A stretch of 64,000 nt of DNA. Source: Zopfochytrium polystomum (lineage: Eukaryota > Chytridiomycota > Chytridiomycetes > Chytridiales > Chytridiaceae). Numbering within the stretch: the stretch's first letter is position 1; each line of letters begins with the position of its first letter. The stretch covers positions 1-64,000 of the forward strand of contig JAIVFJ010000012.1 of assembly GCA_025765615.1 (NCBI GenBank), written 5' to 3'. The translations under genes were made by a program, and so were the position numbers. Below, piece after piece: positions 1-11,325 of this stretch. The notes beneath the pieces are model-generated. The model had not been told where the DNA came from and did no database searches. It worked only from the letters and a program-made list of their open reading frames with translations.

Positions 1-151
1 CCTCACCACGCACGCATCCCTAAGAGTGTTTGGAAAGCGATCATGTTGGTCGGTCATAGTCGGGCCAGTCCTCTAGACAAACAGAGCAGCACCGGCAGAC
101 TGCCCGACCAAAAAATCGCTCTCCTAACGCTCTTTGGGATGCGTGGTGAGG
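1..151. repeat. Imperfect inverted repeat (hairpin)
   Basis: Bases 1-57 read as an imperfect reverse complement of about 100-151. The outer arm starts CCTCACCACGCA on one side and ends TGCGTGGTGAGG on the other, with further matching blocks inward. The loop is about 40 nt. The left arm starts exactly at the window edge, so the repeat may extend further. It could be a small foldback element. Confidence 0.5.
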
Positions 152-698
152 TGCGAGGGCGGCAGGTTGAGGAGGGAGACGGCGGCGGAGGCGGCACGCA
201 GCTGGTGCCCCTCTCGTGTGGGTTGGATGTCTATTTATTTTATTGATTTTTGCTGCCCTCTGTCTATCGCTCTCCCTGTTTTTTTTCTCTTTGGCACAAA
301 TTAAATTATTTGCGTGGCCAGGGCAGCAAGTCAGCAACAGCACGCGCAAGCCGGCGGCGACAGCAAACCAACAACCAACCGGAGACGAACGAGCCTGCAC
401 GAAAGGATTCAGGGGCCAGCAGAGCCGGAGTACTCTTTTTTTACAAGCCCCCTCCCTCTTCCAAATGGTCTTTTGACGGCCCGAGGGCCGGATTGTTGTG
501 GTCTGGGGGGCAGGAAAGGGAACCGCGATTTTTTTTTCTCAGCGCGAGTTCAACAACGTCACTTCCCCCAAATCACGCCCTTCCCGTTCCTCCCTCCACC
601 CCCCGGCTACGCCTGGGCTACACCCCCCGCTTTGGTGAGCCCACACGAGCTGCGGGGATGTCGCTCCCTCAGCCTGATCGGTGTTGGTGTGTGGGCAT

Positions 699-702
699 CT
701 CG

Positions 703-736
<34 letters not shown>

Positions 737-777
737 TCTCTCTCTCTCACACACACTCTCTCTCTCTCACACACACA

Positions 778-810
<33 letters not shown>

Positions 811-811
811 C
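699..811. repeat. (TC)n/(AC)n microsatellite
   Basis: The segment is almost pure CT dinucleotide with short CACACA interruptions. Similar GA/CT tracts recur at 1199-1240, 5118-5190 and 23210-26000. Confidence 0.9.
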
Positions 812-1198
812 CCCTCCCTCTCCATCTCCCTCTCCATCTCCACCTCCCTTCTCTCATTACTCACTCTCCATTTGCACTCCCACACGCCACATTGTGGCCA
901 AAGGCGCATAAAAGGGCTTGATTTCTTGTTTTCTTCCTCTTTTTTTTTTTTCTTCCTTTTTCCGAACACTTGTTGCGCGCTTGATTGACCTGTTTGTTTT
1001 GTTTACCTCTCCGTCCCGCAGGAATAGCGCACAAGCCCAGTCTCTTCCGGTTCTAATTTTTTTTTTTTTTTTTTTTTTTGTTCTAAATCTCGTCGTATTT
1101 CCATTTGCGGCCTTGCAGCTGTTCGTTTTTCTTTTTTTTTTTTTTCTTTTGTTTATTTCGGGGGGCAAGAGGTTCCGGGAGTTGTTCAATGTGCAGAG

Positions 1199-1240
1199 AT
1201 GAGAGAGAGAGAGATAGAGAGAGAGACAGAGAGAGAAAGT
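1199..1240. repeat. (GA)n microsatellite
   Basis: GAGAGA/GATAGA/GACAGA tract directly following a poly-T-rich segment. Confidence 0.85.
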
Positions 1241-1498
1241 GAGAGCGAGACGGTGAATGAGTGCATGGGGAAAGACAGGTAAGTGTGGTGGCCCCCGAAG
1301 ACAGACCCGTGCCAAAAAAGCCAAAGAAGCCAGGGCCACCAGCCCCCAGCAAAAAGGATGTGAAGGTGGCAAGTGATGAGGTGTTCGCGGCCCGAATGGA
1401 GTGCCGAATTTTCTTTCACGGGCAGAGAGACGCCGCACGCAAGCAACCACAGCCACGTCAACACAAAGACACTCCCGCCCTTTTCACCAGAAGACTGG

Positions 1499-1531
1499 TG
1501 TGTGTGCGTGTGTGTGCGTGTGTGTGTGGTG
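1499..1531. repeat. (GT)n microsatellite
   Basis: Alternating GT with GC interruptions. Confidence 0.8.
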
Positions 1532-1883
1532 CGTGCATGCGTGCGGGGGTGGAAGGGGGGGTGGGCAAAAGCAATACGGCAGTGGATTAAGGGGTGAGGC
1601 AGCACTGCCGCATGTCTTTTAATGGCACTCTGGGGGGGTGTGTCTATCGAGTGAGTGGACAGAAAGGGAAGTAGAAAAATGTAGCAAAAATGGGACTACA
1701 CCAAGAAGGAAAAAAAAAAAAGGTAAAGTAAATGAAGAAGAAAACTACAGAGACACAAGCTACACAAGCGCTTAAGAACATGTAAGCTACTGAACAGACC
1801 GATTTCGAGGGGCGCACGGCCGTTCAGCGACTGAATAAGAAGCTGGAAGCACACCAAAATAGACAGAGAGAAATGGAAACAAA

Positions 1884-3542
1884 TTACAGCTGGTAGCGGA
1901 AGCGCTTGTCCTTGAAGCTGGTGATCATGTCGGTCCTGGAGCGGCCAACGTCGCTCACGTCCTCCGCGGTGAGCTTGCCGTGGATCTTGTCCTTGTTCGC
2001 GTTGATCATGGTGTACGCGATCCTCAGCGTGATGGCCAGCACCAGCACCATGACCCAGCCGCTGCCGACGACAATGTGGCCGAGCTGGTACTGCGGTGCG
2101 TCCGAGGTGCGGTAGATCTGGCCGGCGATGATGCCGCCAATGTTGCCGAACGCAATGACCATGGCCGACGCGGTGGCCTGGCGGGTGGCCGTGCCGATGC
2201 GGTTGTTGTTGGACGACCAGGCGAGAAGCGGGATGGCGGGGGAGAAGCTGCAAGTGGTGCCAGTGATGCAGAGGAAGTAGCGGAGGCCGTTGTTGGTGAC
2301 GGGACCGTAGGCGAGGCCAAAGAAGGACGCGCACGCGATAACCGAAGAGACGATGACGGCGCCGGAGCGCTCCTTGAGGCGGTCGGTCACGTAGCCCGAG
2401 ACGACGGTGAAGACGGCGCCGCAGAAGAAGGGCGGGACGACCATGGCCTGCGCGGCCGCGGCCGAGTACCCCATGCCGCGGATGATGGACGGCAAGAAGT
2501 AGCTGACGCTGTACGCGCTGGTGGCCATGCCGGCGTACATGAACATGAGCATCCACACCCCAGGGTCGATCAGCGTCTCGAGGAACTCGGAGAGCGAGAA
2601 GGACGTGTCGTTGGCGTCAATGTGGTCGAGCGCGAGGCGGTCGGTCGCAATCTTGCGCTCCTCCTCGGTGAGGAACGGGGCGTTGCCCGGGAAGTCGGGG
2701 AGGAAGAACCTGGATTTTACGTAATCAAATTTTTTTTTTTTTTTTTGTGGTGAGGGGTTGGAGTCAGGTGAGAAAAAAGGGAAGGGAGGGGCTTTTTTGT
2801 GGGGGTGTTGGAAGAAGGAGGCGAATGGAATGGGGGAGGTCGTTGTGTCTACGCACCACAGCGAAGCACCAAAGAGAATGGTCGGGATGCCCTCGAGGAT
2901 AAACACCCATCGCCAGGCTGGCCAGCCGCCGGCACCGTTCATGTTGTTGATGCCGTATGCGATGAGGCCAGCGCAGGCGCCGGAAGCGGACGCGCCGGCA
3001 AAGAACAGCGACTGACGCTGGGCGAGCTCGTGCCTCCGGTACCAGAACGACGAGTAGAAGATGAGACCGGGGAGCAGGCCGGCTTCCGCGATGCCGAGCA
3101 GGGTGCGGACGGCCATGAGCCCGCCCCAGTTCTGAACAAAGCCCATGGAGGTCGCGATGATGCCCCAGGTGAACATGATGCGCGCGAGCCAGCGCGACGG
3201 CTTCAGCTTCTTGAGGAGCAGGTTGGAGGGGACCTCGAAGATGATGTATCCGATGAAGAAGGTGGAGAGCGCCCAGTTGTACTGCGAGCCGGTCAGGTGG
3301 AGGTCGATCTCCATTGTGCCGACGCCCTGCGCGTTGGAGCCGAGGATACGCGCGTTGCCGATGTTGACGCGGTCCAGGAAGCTGAGGAGGTACATGACCA
3401 GCATCCACGGGATGATGCGGATGTCGATCTTGCGCAGGATGATGCGCTCTTGGGCCGGGTCGATGGGGCCGATGATGTCGGCCTCGATGTCGACCTTCTT
3501 CTCGATGGCGGTCTCGACTTCCTTCTTGTCGCTATCCGCCAT
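1884..3542 (-). CDS. MFS transporter, anion:cation symporter (Dal5/Tna1-like) family
   Basis: Plasma-membrane transporter of the major facilitator superfamily, probably importing a small organic anion (allantoate, nicotinate and pantothenate are substrates of this family; the substrate here is unknown). Model: complement(2857..3542, 1884..2709), 503 aa, the usual length for the family. After a cytosolic Glu/Lys-rich N-terminus, residues 55-65 read FLDRVNIGNAR, the family signature at the end of TM1. Hydrophobic segments suit about 12 TMs. The intron 2710-2856 (147 nt, donor GTGCGT, acceptor ..TCCAG) is a multiple of three and has no stop, so the frame reads through. Removing it joins LW to FFLPDFP, restoring the family's typical loop; the retained version inserts a Lys/Pro-rich stretch. 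The ATG at 3542 is the first in frame and precedes an Asp/Lys-rich start. No operon-like context. Confidence 0.9.
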   Translation of the reverse strand: MADSDKKEVETAIEKKVDIEADIIGPIDPAQERIILRKIDIRIIPWMLVMYLLSFLDRVNIGNARILGSNAQGVGTMEIDLHLTGSQYNWALSTFFIGYIIFEVPSNLLLKKLKPSRWLARIMFTWGIIATSMGFVQNWGGLMAVRTLLGIAEAGLLPGLIFYSSFWYRRHELAQRQSLFFAGASASGACAGLIAYGINNMNGAGGWPAWRWVFILEGIPTILFGASLWCVDTTTSPIPFASFFQHPHKKAPPFPFFSPDSNPSPQKKKKKFDYVKSRFFLPDFPGNAPFLTEEERKIATDRLALDHIDANDTSFSLSEFLETLIDPGVWMLMFMYAGMATSAYSVSYFLPSIIRGMGYSAAAAQAMVVPPFFCGAVFTVVSGYVTDRLKERSGAVIVSSVIACASFFGLAYGPVTNNGLRYFLCITGTTCSFSPAIPLLAWSSNNNRIGTATRQATASAMVIAFGNIGGIIAGQIYRTSDAPQYQLGHIVVGSGWVMVLVLAITLRIAYTMINANKDKIHGKLTAEDVSDVGRSRTDMITSFKDKRFRYQL

Positions 3543-5596
3543 GGTGATGGTGGTGGTTGTTGTTGGCTGCTGCTGTAGGAAGGGGAGGTGGCCGCAGTCA
3601 GTCGGTCAGTCAGTCAGTCAGCGATAGTAGGGGGCGCGCGAGTGGAAGGGAAGAGTGTCAAAAAAAGAAGATTGGAAGGGGGTCGTGTGCTGATGTCTAT
3701 TTATTGATCTCGCAACCAAATGATTTCTGTCTGTCGACCTGTCTGTCTCCGCTGTCTGTCTCTCCGTCTGTCTCACTCGCTAAAATTAAGGAGCCAGCTG
3801 TCTGTCTCTCTCGCTCCTGTCTGTCTGTCTTTCCCACTGGTTTTCTTCTTCTTTGTTTTCCGACGAAAAGACCCTCTTCTTTTGTTCGCCTCGGCGTCCA
3901 ATCCAGCCAGCATAAACTGGATGGATCGTGGGAGCGAGAACAGATTCGCTGACGAGAGAGAGAGCAGAGAATGGGAGGGCGGGCCTCCTCCCCACACTGT
4001 ACGTAAATGGTAAATAGGGGAGGGGGAAGGGAAGTCAGTCTCCGCGTCTGCAGCAAGAAGTCCGCTTCCGCTCTGCTCCCTCCCCACACAAAAAAATTGA
4101 CCCCCCAACAAAAAAAAAACAGATCAATTTTGTGCAAATATGATCGATCAACCTGCCTCACTTGCTTGACGGCCGGCCTTTTCTTGTTACAGATGCAATT
4201 TCTTGCAATTGAGGAGCCCAGAAGCGGTTTGCGCATTTAGTCATTGCCATTTCAAGCCAAAACAAAGAAAAAATGCTCGCAAAAGCCGAAAATGGGCGGA
4301 TTTGATCGATCCCATTGGAAAAAAATAAATTTCGCGGAAACAATTAATTCCCAAAACCGTCACATGCCTCCACCCTCCAGCATATCACGTGCCGATCTGC
4401 TCTTGGCCCTCCTTTTGTCTCACCCCTGACAGATTTCCCGTTTCCCTTTATTGGTTGTGAGCTCTCGACCGTTGGTCACACTTTCCACGGACATCCATCA
4501 TCGTCCAACTGACGAGTCCCGCGAACGTGCGGCTGTGAACAACGTCGGTAAATGAACTTACAACGGAGAACGGAGGGAGTGCTGACGGGGTTGATATGTA
4601 TCAACGTTCGACGGTGGCAACTGAGAGAACACACGACGCATTCCTTTCATCGAGTTTGGAAGGCACCTTCTTGCGTGCGCACACTTCAAGTGGCGCAGTC
4701 CGTTGGTTGGTGGCTCGTTGTTTTCTATTCTTTTTTGTTTTGTTTTTCATTCTTGTCTCCCTTTGACAGAGTGAAAATTTCTCTCGAGTGGCAAAATTTT
4801 TTTGCCTCTTGTCTCTCTCACTTTGTTTCCCGCCCAATCCGCGGTAACTCCACCCACCCACCATGCAACGCGCCAACCGCGAATTCATCCAAAGGGAAAA
4901 GCAACAAAACAAAAAAAAAAAAAAAAAAGCAAACGAAAACAAACGTCAAACCGTTGAAAATTTGACCGACTCTGTCAAGGTTTCCCATCGTCCCGGCTGC
5001 GCCCAGTAAATCCACCCTCTCCCTCTCGTGCCCCCCCCCCCCCCCTTTGTTTTTCAAAGTTTGAACGTCTTTTCTTTTTAGTTTGCAGTGTTGATAACCA
5101 AAAAGAGTTTGAGGGAGAAAGAGAGACAGAGAGAGAGAGCGATGGAGAGAGAGAGAGAGAGTGTGTGTGTGTGTGTGAGTGTGTGTGTGTGATGGTGTGA
5201 GGGTGTCTATGTGTGCGAGCAAGTGGGAGAAGACCGGTGACAAAAAAAAAAAAAAAAAATGGAATCGAAACCATACACATCCAGCGAGATGGAAAAAAGG
5301 AAGCGATCATCAAATTTGATGCCCAGCTCTGCTATAGTTACGTCGTTGTTGTCCACTAACGGTTTGTCAGGATGGCGCGTCACGAAACAACAAAAACTCA
5401 AGTAATACGCGCGATGAGTCAAGACGTGTCAGTCGTGGCCACAAAAACGGTGGTACAACGCCCATGCGGACAAACTCTTTTGCAACAACCCAACACAACA
5501 AGTACAAGCACGCACACGCCACAGCACACACAGCAAACGCAAAAAGGCCGCACACACCTCGCCCAAAGTCACTCACATCTTTCCCCAACCCCAACA
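3543..5596. other. Intergenic region between divergent genes
   Basis: This 2-kb gap separates the leftward transporter from the rightward stress-protein pair, so it should hold both promoters. It contains GTCA tandem repeats just upstream of the transporter ATG (about 3597-3621), CTGT-rich repeats (3725-3835), an A-run (4910-4928) and a C-run (about 5030-5045). Open frames here have low-complexity translations, and I could not support a gene. Confidence 0.5.
5118..5193. repeat. (GA)n-(GT)n compound microsatellite
   Basis: A GA tract passes directly into a GT tract; the same compound structure is seen at 24543-24591. Confidence 0.85.
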
Positions 5597-6405
5597 ATGC
5601 CCGCCACTCCACCACCACCACCTCCACTAATCGCACTGCAAGCAACCACCACCACTACCGCTTCCACCACCACCACCAGCGCCCCGGCCGAACGCACGAT
5701 CGTGATCGCCGTTGACGCGTCGACGCACAGCGCGTGCGCGTTCGACTGGGCGCTGCGGAACGTGGTGCGGGCCGCGACGGACGAGGTCGTGCTCGTGACG
5801 GTGCGGGACGACGACGCCGACGACGACGATGACGATGTCGACAGCGTCGCACGGCCGGATGCTGCGGCGGCGGCGGCGGCAGGCGACGCCAAGGCGCGGC
5901 GTGCCAGCCACGCGCTGCTGCGGGCGTTTGCGGAGCGGTTGCCGCAGGAGACGTAATGCGGTTTTTTTTTCCGTCGTCGTCCTGTGAAGCGTTCATTCGA
6001 GGCGGGAGAGAGCTGAATGGTTTCTTCTTTGCTTTTTTTTTTTTTTTTTTATTTCTGCACAGCTACAACGTCCGCGGGGTGGTTCTCCGCGGCGACCCGC
6101 GCGAGGCGATCGCGGACGAGGTGGCCGTGCTCGGCGCTGACATGCTGGTCGTCGGGTCGCGCGGGCTGGGGCCGGTCAAGCGGGCGCTTTTGGGTTGTGA
6201 GTGTGTTTTTGCTCCACAATCCCCCTTTTTTTAAATTTTTTTTTGTTTGTTTGTTTTTTGTTTTGTTTGCTGTTTTGGCTTGGCTCACCCTCTCATCCCC
6301 GTTCCAAACACAACGCTTTCCTACCCAGCCGTAAGCGACTACCTAGTGCGCCACGTTGAGGTGCCGGTTCTGGTCGCTCGATCCGAGAGCGTGTTTCTGT
6401 ATTGA
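5597..6405 (+). CDS. Universal stress protein (UspA-type), copy 1
   Basis: Small cytosolic nucleotide-binding stress protein. Model: join(5597..5952, 6063..6196, 6329..6405), 188 aa. Exon 1 holds a low-complexity Pro/Thr N-terminus and the first strand (TIVIAVDASTHSACAFDWAL). A poly-Asp/Ala loop then replaces the usual linker. Exons 2-3 give YNVRGVVLRGDP and the ATP-binding signature G-x2-G-x9-G-S at residues 150-164, followed by VSDYLVRHVEVPVLVAR. Introns have donors GTAATG and GTGAGT. An open frame extends upstream to 5372 without family similarity, so the ATG at 5597, just before the proline stretch, is preferred. The direct neighbour is a paralogue with the last intron at the same place. 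Confidence 0.9.
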
Positions 6406-6801
6406 TTGCATCCTTTGGGGAACTGGGACGGAGGGCTGGTCGATCGGTCCGGTCTTTGCGCTTGGCTTGGGATGCACGCGAGTCGTCACGAAAGAAATGG
6501 AACATAAATATAACATACACTCTTCTTCATAGTTCCCCACTCTTTTTTCTTAAATACAGTCACAAGAACGGCGATCAGAGCAGACAGGTTAGCGAAACCG
6601 CCTTCCTTATCGTCTCGGCTGCATTCCGTCAAGCCGTGTGCTCACAAAAAGGGACTTGTCACAGTCACAACGAGCCTTTTGGTTTTGTAATGCACGCCCT
6701 ATGGGAAATGACGTCGAGTGAGTCACGCCCTGTCGCTGCGTGGATGTCTCGTCGGACGCGCGGACGGACATCGACCGGACCCGAGCTTCCTCCAATCTTC
6801 C

Positions 6802-6809
6802 CATAAATA
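6802..6809 (+). promoter_or_regulatory. TATA-like element of USP copy 2
   Basis: CATAAATA lies about 75 nt upstream of the ATG at 6882. Placement fits a core promoter, but this is a single weak match. Confidence 0.3.
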
Positions 6810-6881
6810 CATCGTTACACGCCCCGCTTCGCCTCTCACGATCAACCCTTCACCTGCATCTCTCGCTCATCACAACCCACA

Positions 6882-7655
6882 ATGTCCACCGACGCCTCCA
6901 CCACTACCACCACCACCACCGCCGCCGCCGCCGCCCAGCAACGCGTGCGCGAAGACGTCCTCCTGCACCACCCGCCTTCGCACCAATCGTCGCGCACACT
7001 CCTCGTCGCCGTCGACCCGTCGTCGCACAGCGCCGCCGCCCTCGCCTGGGCCGTCGCAAACATTGTCCGCCCCGCCGACGACAAGATCGTCCTCGCCACC
7101 GTCAGGCCGTCCGTCGACTTGCGCGGCGCGTACGTCGGCTCGCTCGTAGTGCCTGGGTTCAAGGACGCCGATGAGGCGGTATGTGGGGCTGGGATGTGCG
7201 GATGGGTGTGGTGGGGGGGGTGTGAGTGTGTGCGTGTGTGTGGGTGAGTGCGTGCACACGTGCGACTGTGAGGGCGAACATTCGCGCGGTGGGTGTGATT
7301 CGTCTCATTCATTTCGTTTCGTTTCCAACACCAGCTGCGCAAGGAAAGCCACGACCTCCTCTTGAAGCTTGCCAAGACGCTCCCCGCCGAAAAGTACAAC
7401 GTCCACGGCGTCGCGCTCCGTGGCGACCCGCGCGAAGAGCTGCTCTTTGCCGCGACCGATCTGAACGCCGACATCCTGGTCGTCGGATCGCGCGGCCTCG
7501 GCCCGCTCCGACGGACGCTGCTCGGATGTGAGTCTTTCTGGAATTTTTTTTTTTTTCGACAGGCCTGACAGTTTGGTTTCTCAACTCTTTTAGCTGTCAG
7601 CGACTACCTGGTTCGGCACGCCGAGATTCCGGTTATTGTCGCTCGAGACGATTGA
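6882..7655 (+). CDS. Universal stress protein (UspA-type), copy 2
   Basis: Paralogue of the gene 480 bp upstream. Model: join(6882..7178, 7335..7527, 7594..7655), 183 aa. Exon 1 has a poly-Thr/Ala leader, then RTLLVAVDPSSHSAAALAWAV. Exon 2 has SHDLLLKLAK and YNVHGVALRGDPREEL. The ATP-binding motif G-x2-G-x9-G-S begins at residue 150, as in copy 1, and the C-terminal strand is EIPVIVAR. The second intron (phase 1, splitting the G-S of the motif) is at the same place in both copies, so they arose by tandem duplication. Copy 2 keeps the family's normal helix between strands, where copy 1 has the Asp/Ala insertion. Confidence 0.92.
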
Positions 7656-7836
7656 TGGGAACTCGCCCTGGCCCTGCCGTGCACTGTCACTTTTCTTGTT
7701 TCCGATGTTCCTTCTCTCATTGCAACCGGCCTATTCTCTCCTCTATCGCCCTATCTATTTCTTTTGTCAATTCCTTGAACCTTTCGGCGCCTCAGTCTGC
7801 AGCGGGCACAGTGACCGACTACTCTTTCTTGGCTTT

Positions 7837-7842
7837 AATAAA
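7837..7842 (+). terminator. Putative poly(A) signal of USP copy 2
   Basis: AATAAA, 182 nt after the stop codon on the same strand. Confidence 0.4.
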
Positions 7843-8929
7843 ATACCGTGCAGAAATCCTTTCGGTGTGTGTTCGTTGCGGTCGGGCAGCGAGTGGGAAG
7901 AGAGGAACGCAAGGCGACAAGAAACTTTTCAACAGCAACAAAAGCGGTTTTGAAACGAGCCCAACAACAGTGACAAGTACGAGAGAGTTCTCTTGTCGGA
8001 CTTGGAAATGCGAACGAAGCAACCCGACCAACCTGGAAGCACGCCCCGGTGTCGCCACCCAGAGCCGAAAAAAAGCTAGGGCGGCTGCCCATTCGGACAG
8101 TCGTCAGCCATGGAGTCGCCAAACTTTGCAGCGGACGCGTCTTCTTGTCCCTTCCGCTTGGCCGATCCCTGGTTCTACGATCCATAACAAGAAGAAAGGC
8201 GCCACCTACCTGTGCGGCGAGCAGATTGGGGAAGTTCGTGTGCTTCTTCCTTGATGCGTTCAACACTGACACGAGTATGGCAGGGTGGATTTTGCGCGAT
8301 GCTACGTGTTTTTTGACCCTCGTATTTCGGCGTCGCGGCGAAGGCGATACCCAAATCATCTCTAACCACCAACAAGAAAAAGGAAATGGTGAACTTGATT
8401 CCCGCTTTCACGTCTTGCAACCTTTGACTCCGACCGTAATCTGCGTTGCGTCCAAAACAGCTCGCTGCCGACATCAAAATCCACAAATCGCTATCCCAGC
8501 CTGGAATCGTTGCATTTCGGCAAGTTTTCGAGGACGAACGAAATTTCTACATTCCCCTTGAGCTCTGTTTTGCCGACGCAGACCAAGAGTTTCTGACAGG
8601 CACCATGCGCCTGTCTCCATCATAGACAGAATTCCCTTCATGGGTCCACGTGAGATGCACTGGGAACAGGACAGGCTGTGAGATCTTCAATTGAATCCTA
8701 GCGGAGGGGGAACTACAGCGTAGGTTCAACTATCGGACTCACACATTGTGACTACAACCCAACAGCATGATCAGTGTTATATCTCACACCCGTCGTCGCT
8801 TTGCGACGTTGACGTCCTTTCTTGCCTCCATCGGTGACAGAGTTCTGTCTTGCCTCCATTGTCAGTGCCTGACGTCAGAGCTCGATCTCGCTGCTGCATC
8901 ACGGTGCATCATGGAAAACCAGAGGTTCT
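7843..8929. other. Intergenic, nothing recognised
   Basis: Mixed-composition sequence with fragmentary open frames on both strands, none with a recognisable domain or convincing splice chain. Confidence 0.4.
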
Positions 8930-9205
8930 CCCTGAGCGTTTCTCACAGCAAGTACATGCCTGAGTGAATTCTTATCAAGCCTGCTATGGCTGATTGGAGA
9001 GGCCCACACAGGCTTCCTTCAAAAAGAGGGGAAAGAAAGATATGGAGTGGTGCAAATTGCAGCAGTACAAATCTAATTCTTTAGAAATGGCATTTATTGG
9101 TTGGGTTGGTTGTATAATTGGGATTAATGAGGCTGCTTGTCCAAGGGCAGCTATTTATATGGAGATTGGCATTAAGGAAAACGAAAAAGAAAGAGGGAAT
9201 AAAGG
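8930..9205 (-). repeat. LTR-like fragment, family R1 (copy 1)
   Basis: This segment matches the reverse complement of about 16933-17200 along its whole length. Shared blocks include a TTCTCACAG..AG motif, TTGGAGAGGCCCAC.CAG, CATTTATTGGTTGG and GGGCAGCTATTTATATGGAG. In the opposite orientation the last block is a TATA box (ATATAAATAG), as in the copia-type terminal repeat at 13911. It is therefore probably an LTR fragment. Confidence 0.6.
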
Positions 9206-9280
9206 AAGAAAAATGTTTGAAGGAAAATGAAGGGAAGGAAGAATGAAAAATTAGTGACAAGGAAGAAAGATAAGAGATTT

Positions 9281-9345
9281 TAGGCGGAACTGACTGGTTA
9301 GCAGCAAGAGGCACAAGACGGACCTGAATCTATTGTGACTGTCAG
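9281..9345. repeat. Dispersed repeat R2 (copy 1)
   Basis: Similar to 16037-16100 in the same orientation: GGAACTG.(C/T)TGGT.AGCAG..AGAGGCACAA.AC, then GTGACTGTCAGT. Confidence 0.5.
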
Positions 9346-11325
9346 TGATTGTTCTCACGATGCCCATGGGAGAGGGAGCCACTGCCAATGCAGACCTGGG
9401 TGCTGGCTTGCACTGATGACAAACACTCTGAGTATTAAGTGGAACGGAAACCCAGTGTCAACAGTTTTCCTCCTCTGCTCAAGCAGATAATATAGGAGAG
9501 GTTTTTACCCTGTGCTGGTCATGCTTGCCTAGCAACTATTACAGTGTGCATATCATCATTATGTATCAATTATTCATAACAGAGTTTTTCTCTTTCTCTC
9601 CAAGTTGGGGAGAAGGACCACCCACAAACACACATCTCCACTTCATTCACTCCTTCCACTCACTCACTCAGAGTAGACTGTTTACACATCAGTGTGCCAG
9701 CTATCTGGCTGCATCAACCACAGATTCTAGCTCCGAAAAACACTCTCTACCACCTCCAACAAACAGAATCAGCATAGCTCAACTTTAGAAACCATTTCGT
9801 TTGGGGGGCCTAAAATTTTCGATGCCCTCTCCTGGCTGACCCTGTCATCCATCTTATGTGCGCGAGATTGAGTGACTTCAGCAACTATTCATCCAAGGTC
9901 ATGGCCAGAACAGACTTGATGTGTTTGTACCCAAACTGCAGAGCAAACTGCACACAGACCTTGCACGCAGCTAAGCTCATAGTCGTTTTGGACCATTTCA
10001 AAGCAATGACGCCCGCTTCAACAATCTACAGAATATCATGGATGAGCTTACTGCTGTCTTAACTGCCCTTGAGGTGGATGAAGAGAAGACTGCAGGAACT
10101 GCTGCAACAACCGCAACTGGCGTCAAGTGGGCAACAACCACTCTGACAACCATGACGACTGTGAAGATAGATGCCACTGAAGTGACCATATCCAAGGAGG
10201 TTGCAATGACCTTGAGTGAGCAGAACGAAGCAATCACCAAGGAAGCAACTACAGGAACGATGACAACAGGGGTTGCAATATCCATGACAACCACAACTGC
10301 TCTCGCTCCCCTTGTCGTGGGGATAGGCCACAATGCATACGTTCACCACATGGAAAGGGACTGTCATGACTGCCGCAAGCCAGGAGTCACCATAGGCTGG
10401 AGCCAAAGGCTACGTCAATCCATCAACGTCTTGGAAGAGTTGAAGGCACTCGGTGCAAGTTCTGTGCAGAGATTCCAAGCTTAGCCACCAACACGCACAC
10501 GCACAAGTCTGAGCACTGCCTGCACATGCATTGAGCCAATGCCATCTCAGCCAGGCTCCAAGCGCAGCACTTCACACCAGCTCAACCAAAACATGCTTCA
10601 GCCTCAGCAACTGTGGCTGTACCACAAGCAACTCTTGTTCCTTTCTCTGGATTTCACCCTCAACCTGCTACAGGAGGGCCCTCTATTTCTTCTTCTTCTC
10701 AAATAAACAGTCCCTCTTGCTTCTACTTCTTTGTGAACACTGCAACAGTGAGCGCATCACACACAGGCATAGCCTCTCTTCCGTACATGATCGATTCTGG
10801 AGCTGTACCCACAATGATCTCACAACAGGAGCAATTCACTGAGTACCAACAATTTGAAACCGAAGCGTAGCAGATGACCATGAATGCCGCATCGAAGGAA
10901 TTGGATCTGTCACTCTCACTTTTCCTGGTTTTGATGTGGTGCTCAGCAATGTGCTTCATGTCCCATCACTCAAGGAACTGCTCCTCTGTGTCGCATGTCC
11001 TCCAAGACCCAACTGCTGGGATGCTATTCACTCAAGATTCTGTCTTTCCTCTTGATCTTGCTACACTCGCATCACAGCACAGCATCAAGATTGGCGAACG
11101 ACGTGACGGCCTTACTATCTCATCCCAGTCCAACACCCAGCTGCGCAGAGGAAAATTTCAGTTGAGCCCGTTGCCTACACATCACCAGCAACTGCACGCG
11201 ACCTATGGCACTGACATTTTGGCCACATCCACCAAGAGCAAGTATGTGACACTCTCAAGTCTGGTGATGTCGACGGTGCTCCTGCTCCACCACCAACAAC
11301 ACGCAAGGCTTGCCTCATTTGAGAT

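Larger units (their letters stand above)
152..1883. other. Non-coding stretch, low complexity
   Basis: I see no gene here. The stretch holds homopyrimidine runs, three T-homopolymers (about 940-955, 1059-1079, 1129-1147) and the microsatellites listed separately. It lies downstream of the leftward transporter gene, so its right part probably includes that gene's 3' UTR. Open frames here are made of simple repeats and show no protein-like composition. Confidence 0.6.

Noticed and set aside
250..1202. Open frames across the TC/GA microsatellites (and similar ones at 5000-5240, 23090-23350, 25400-26250)
   Set aside because: Translations are Leu-Ser or Arg-Glu dipeptide runs created by simple repeats, without ATG context or splice support.
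5372..5596. Upstream extension of USP copy 1
   Set aside because: The frame is open from an ATG at 5372, but the added 75 residues are low complexity and absent from copy 2.
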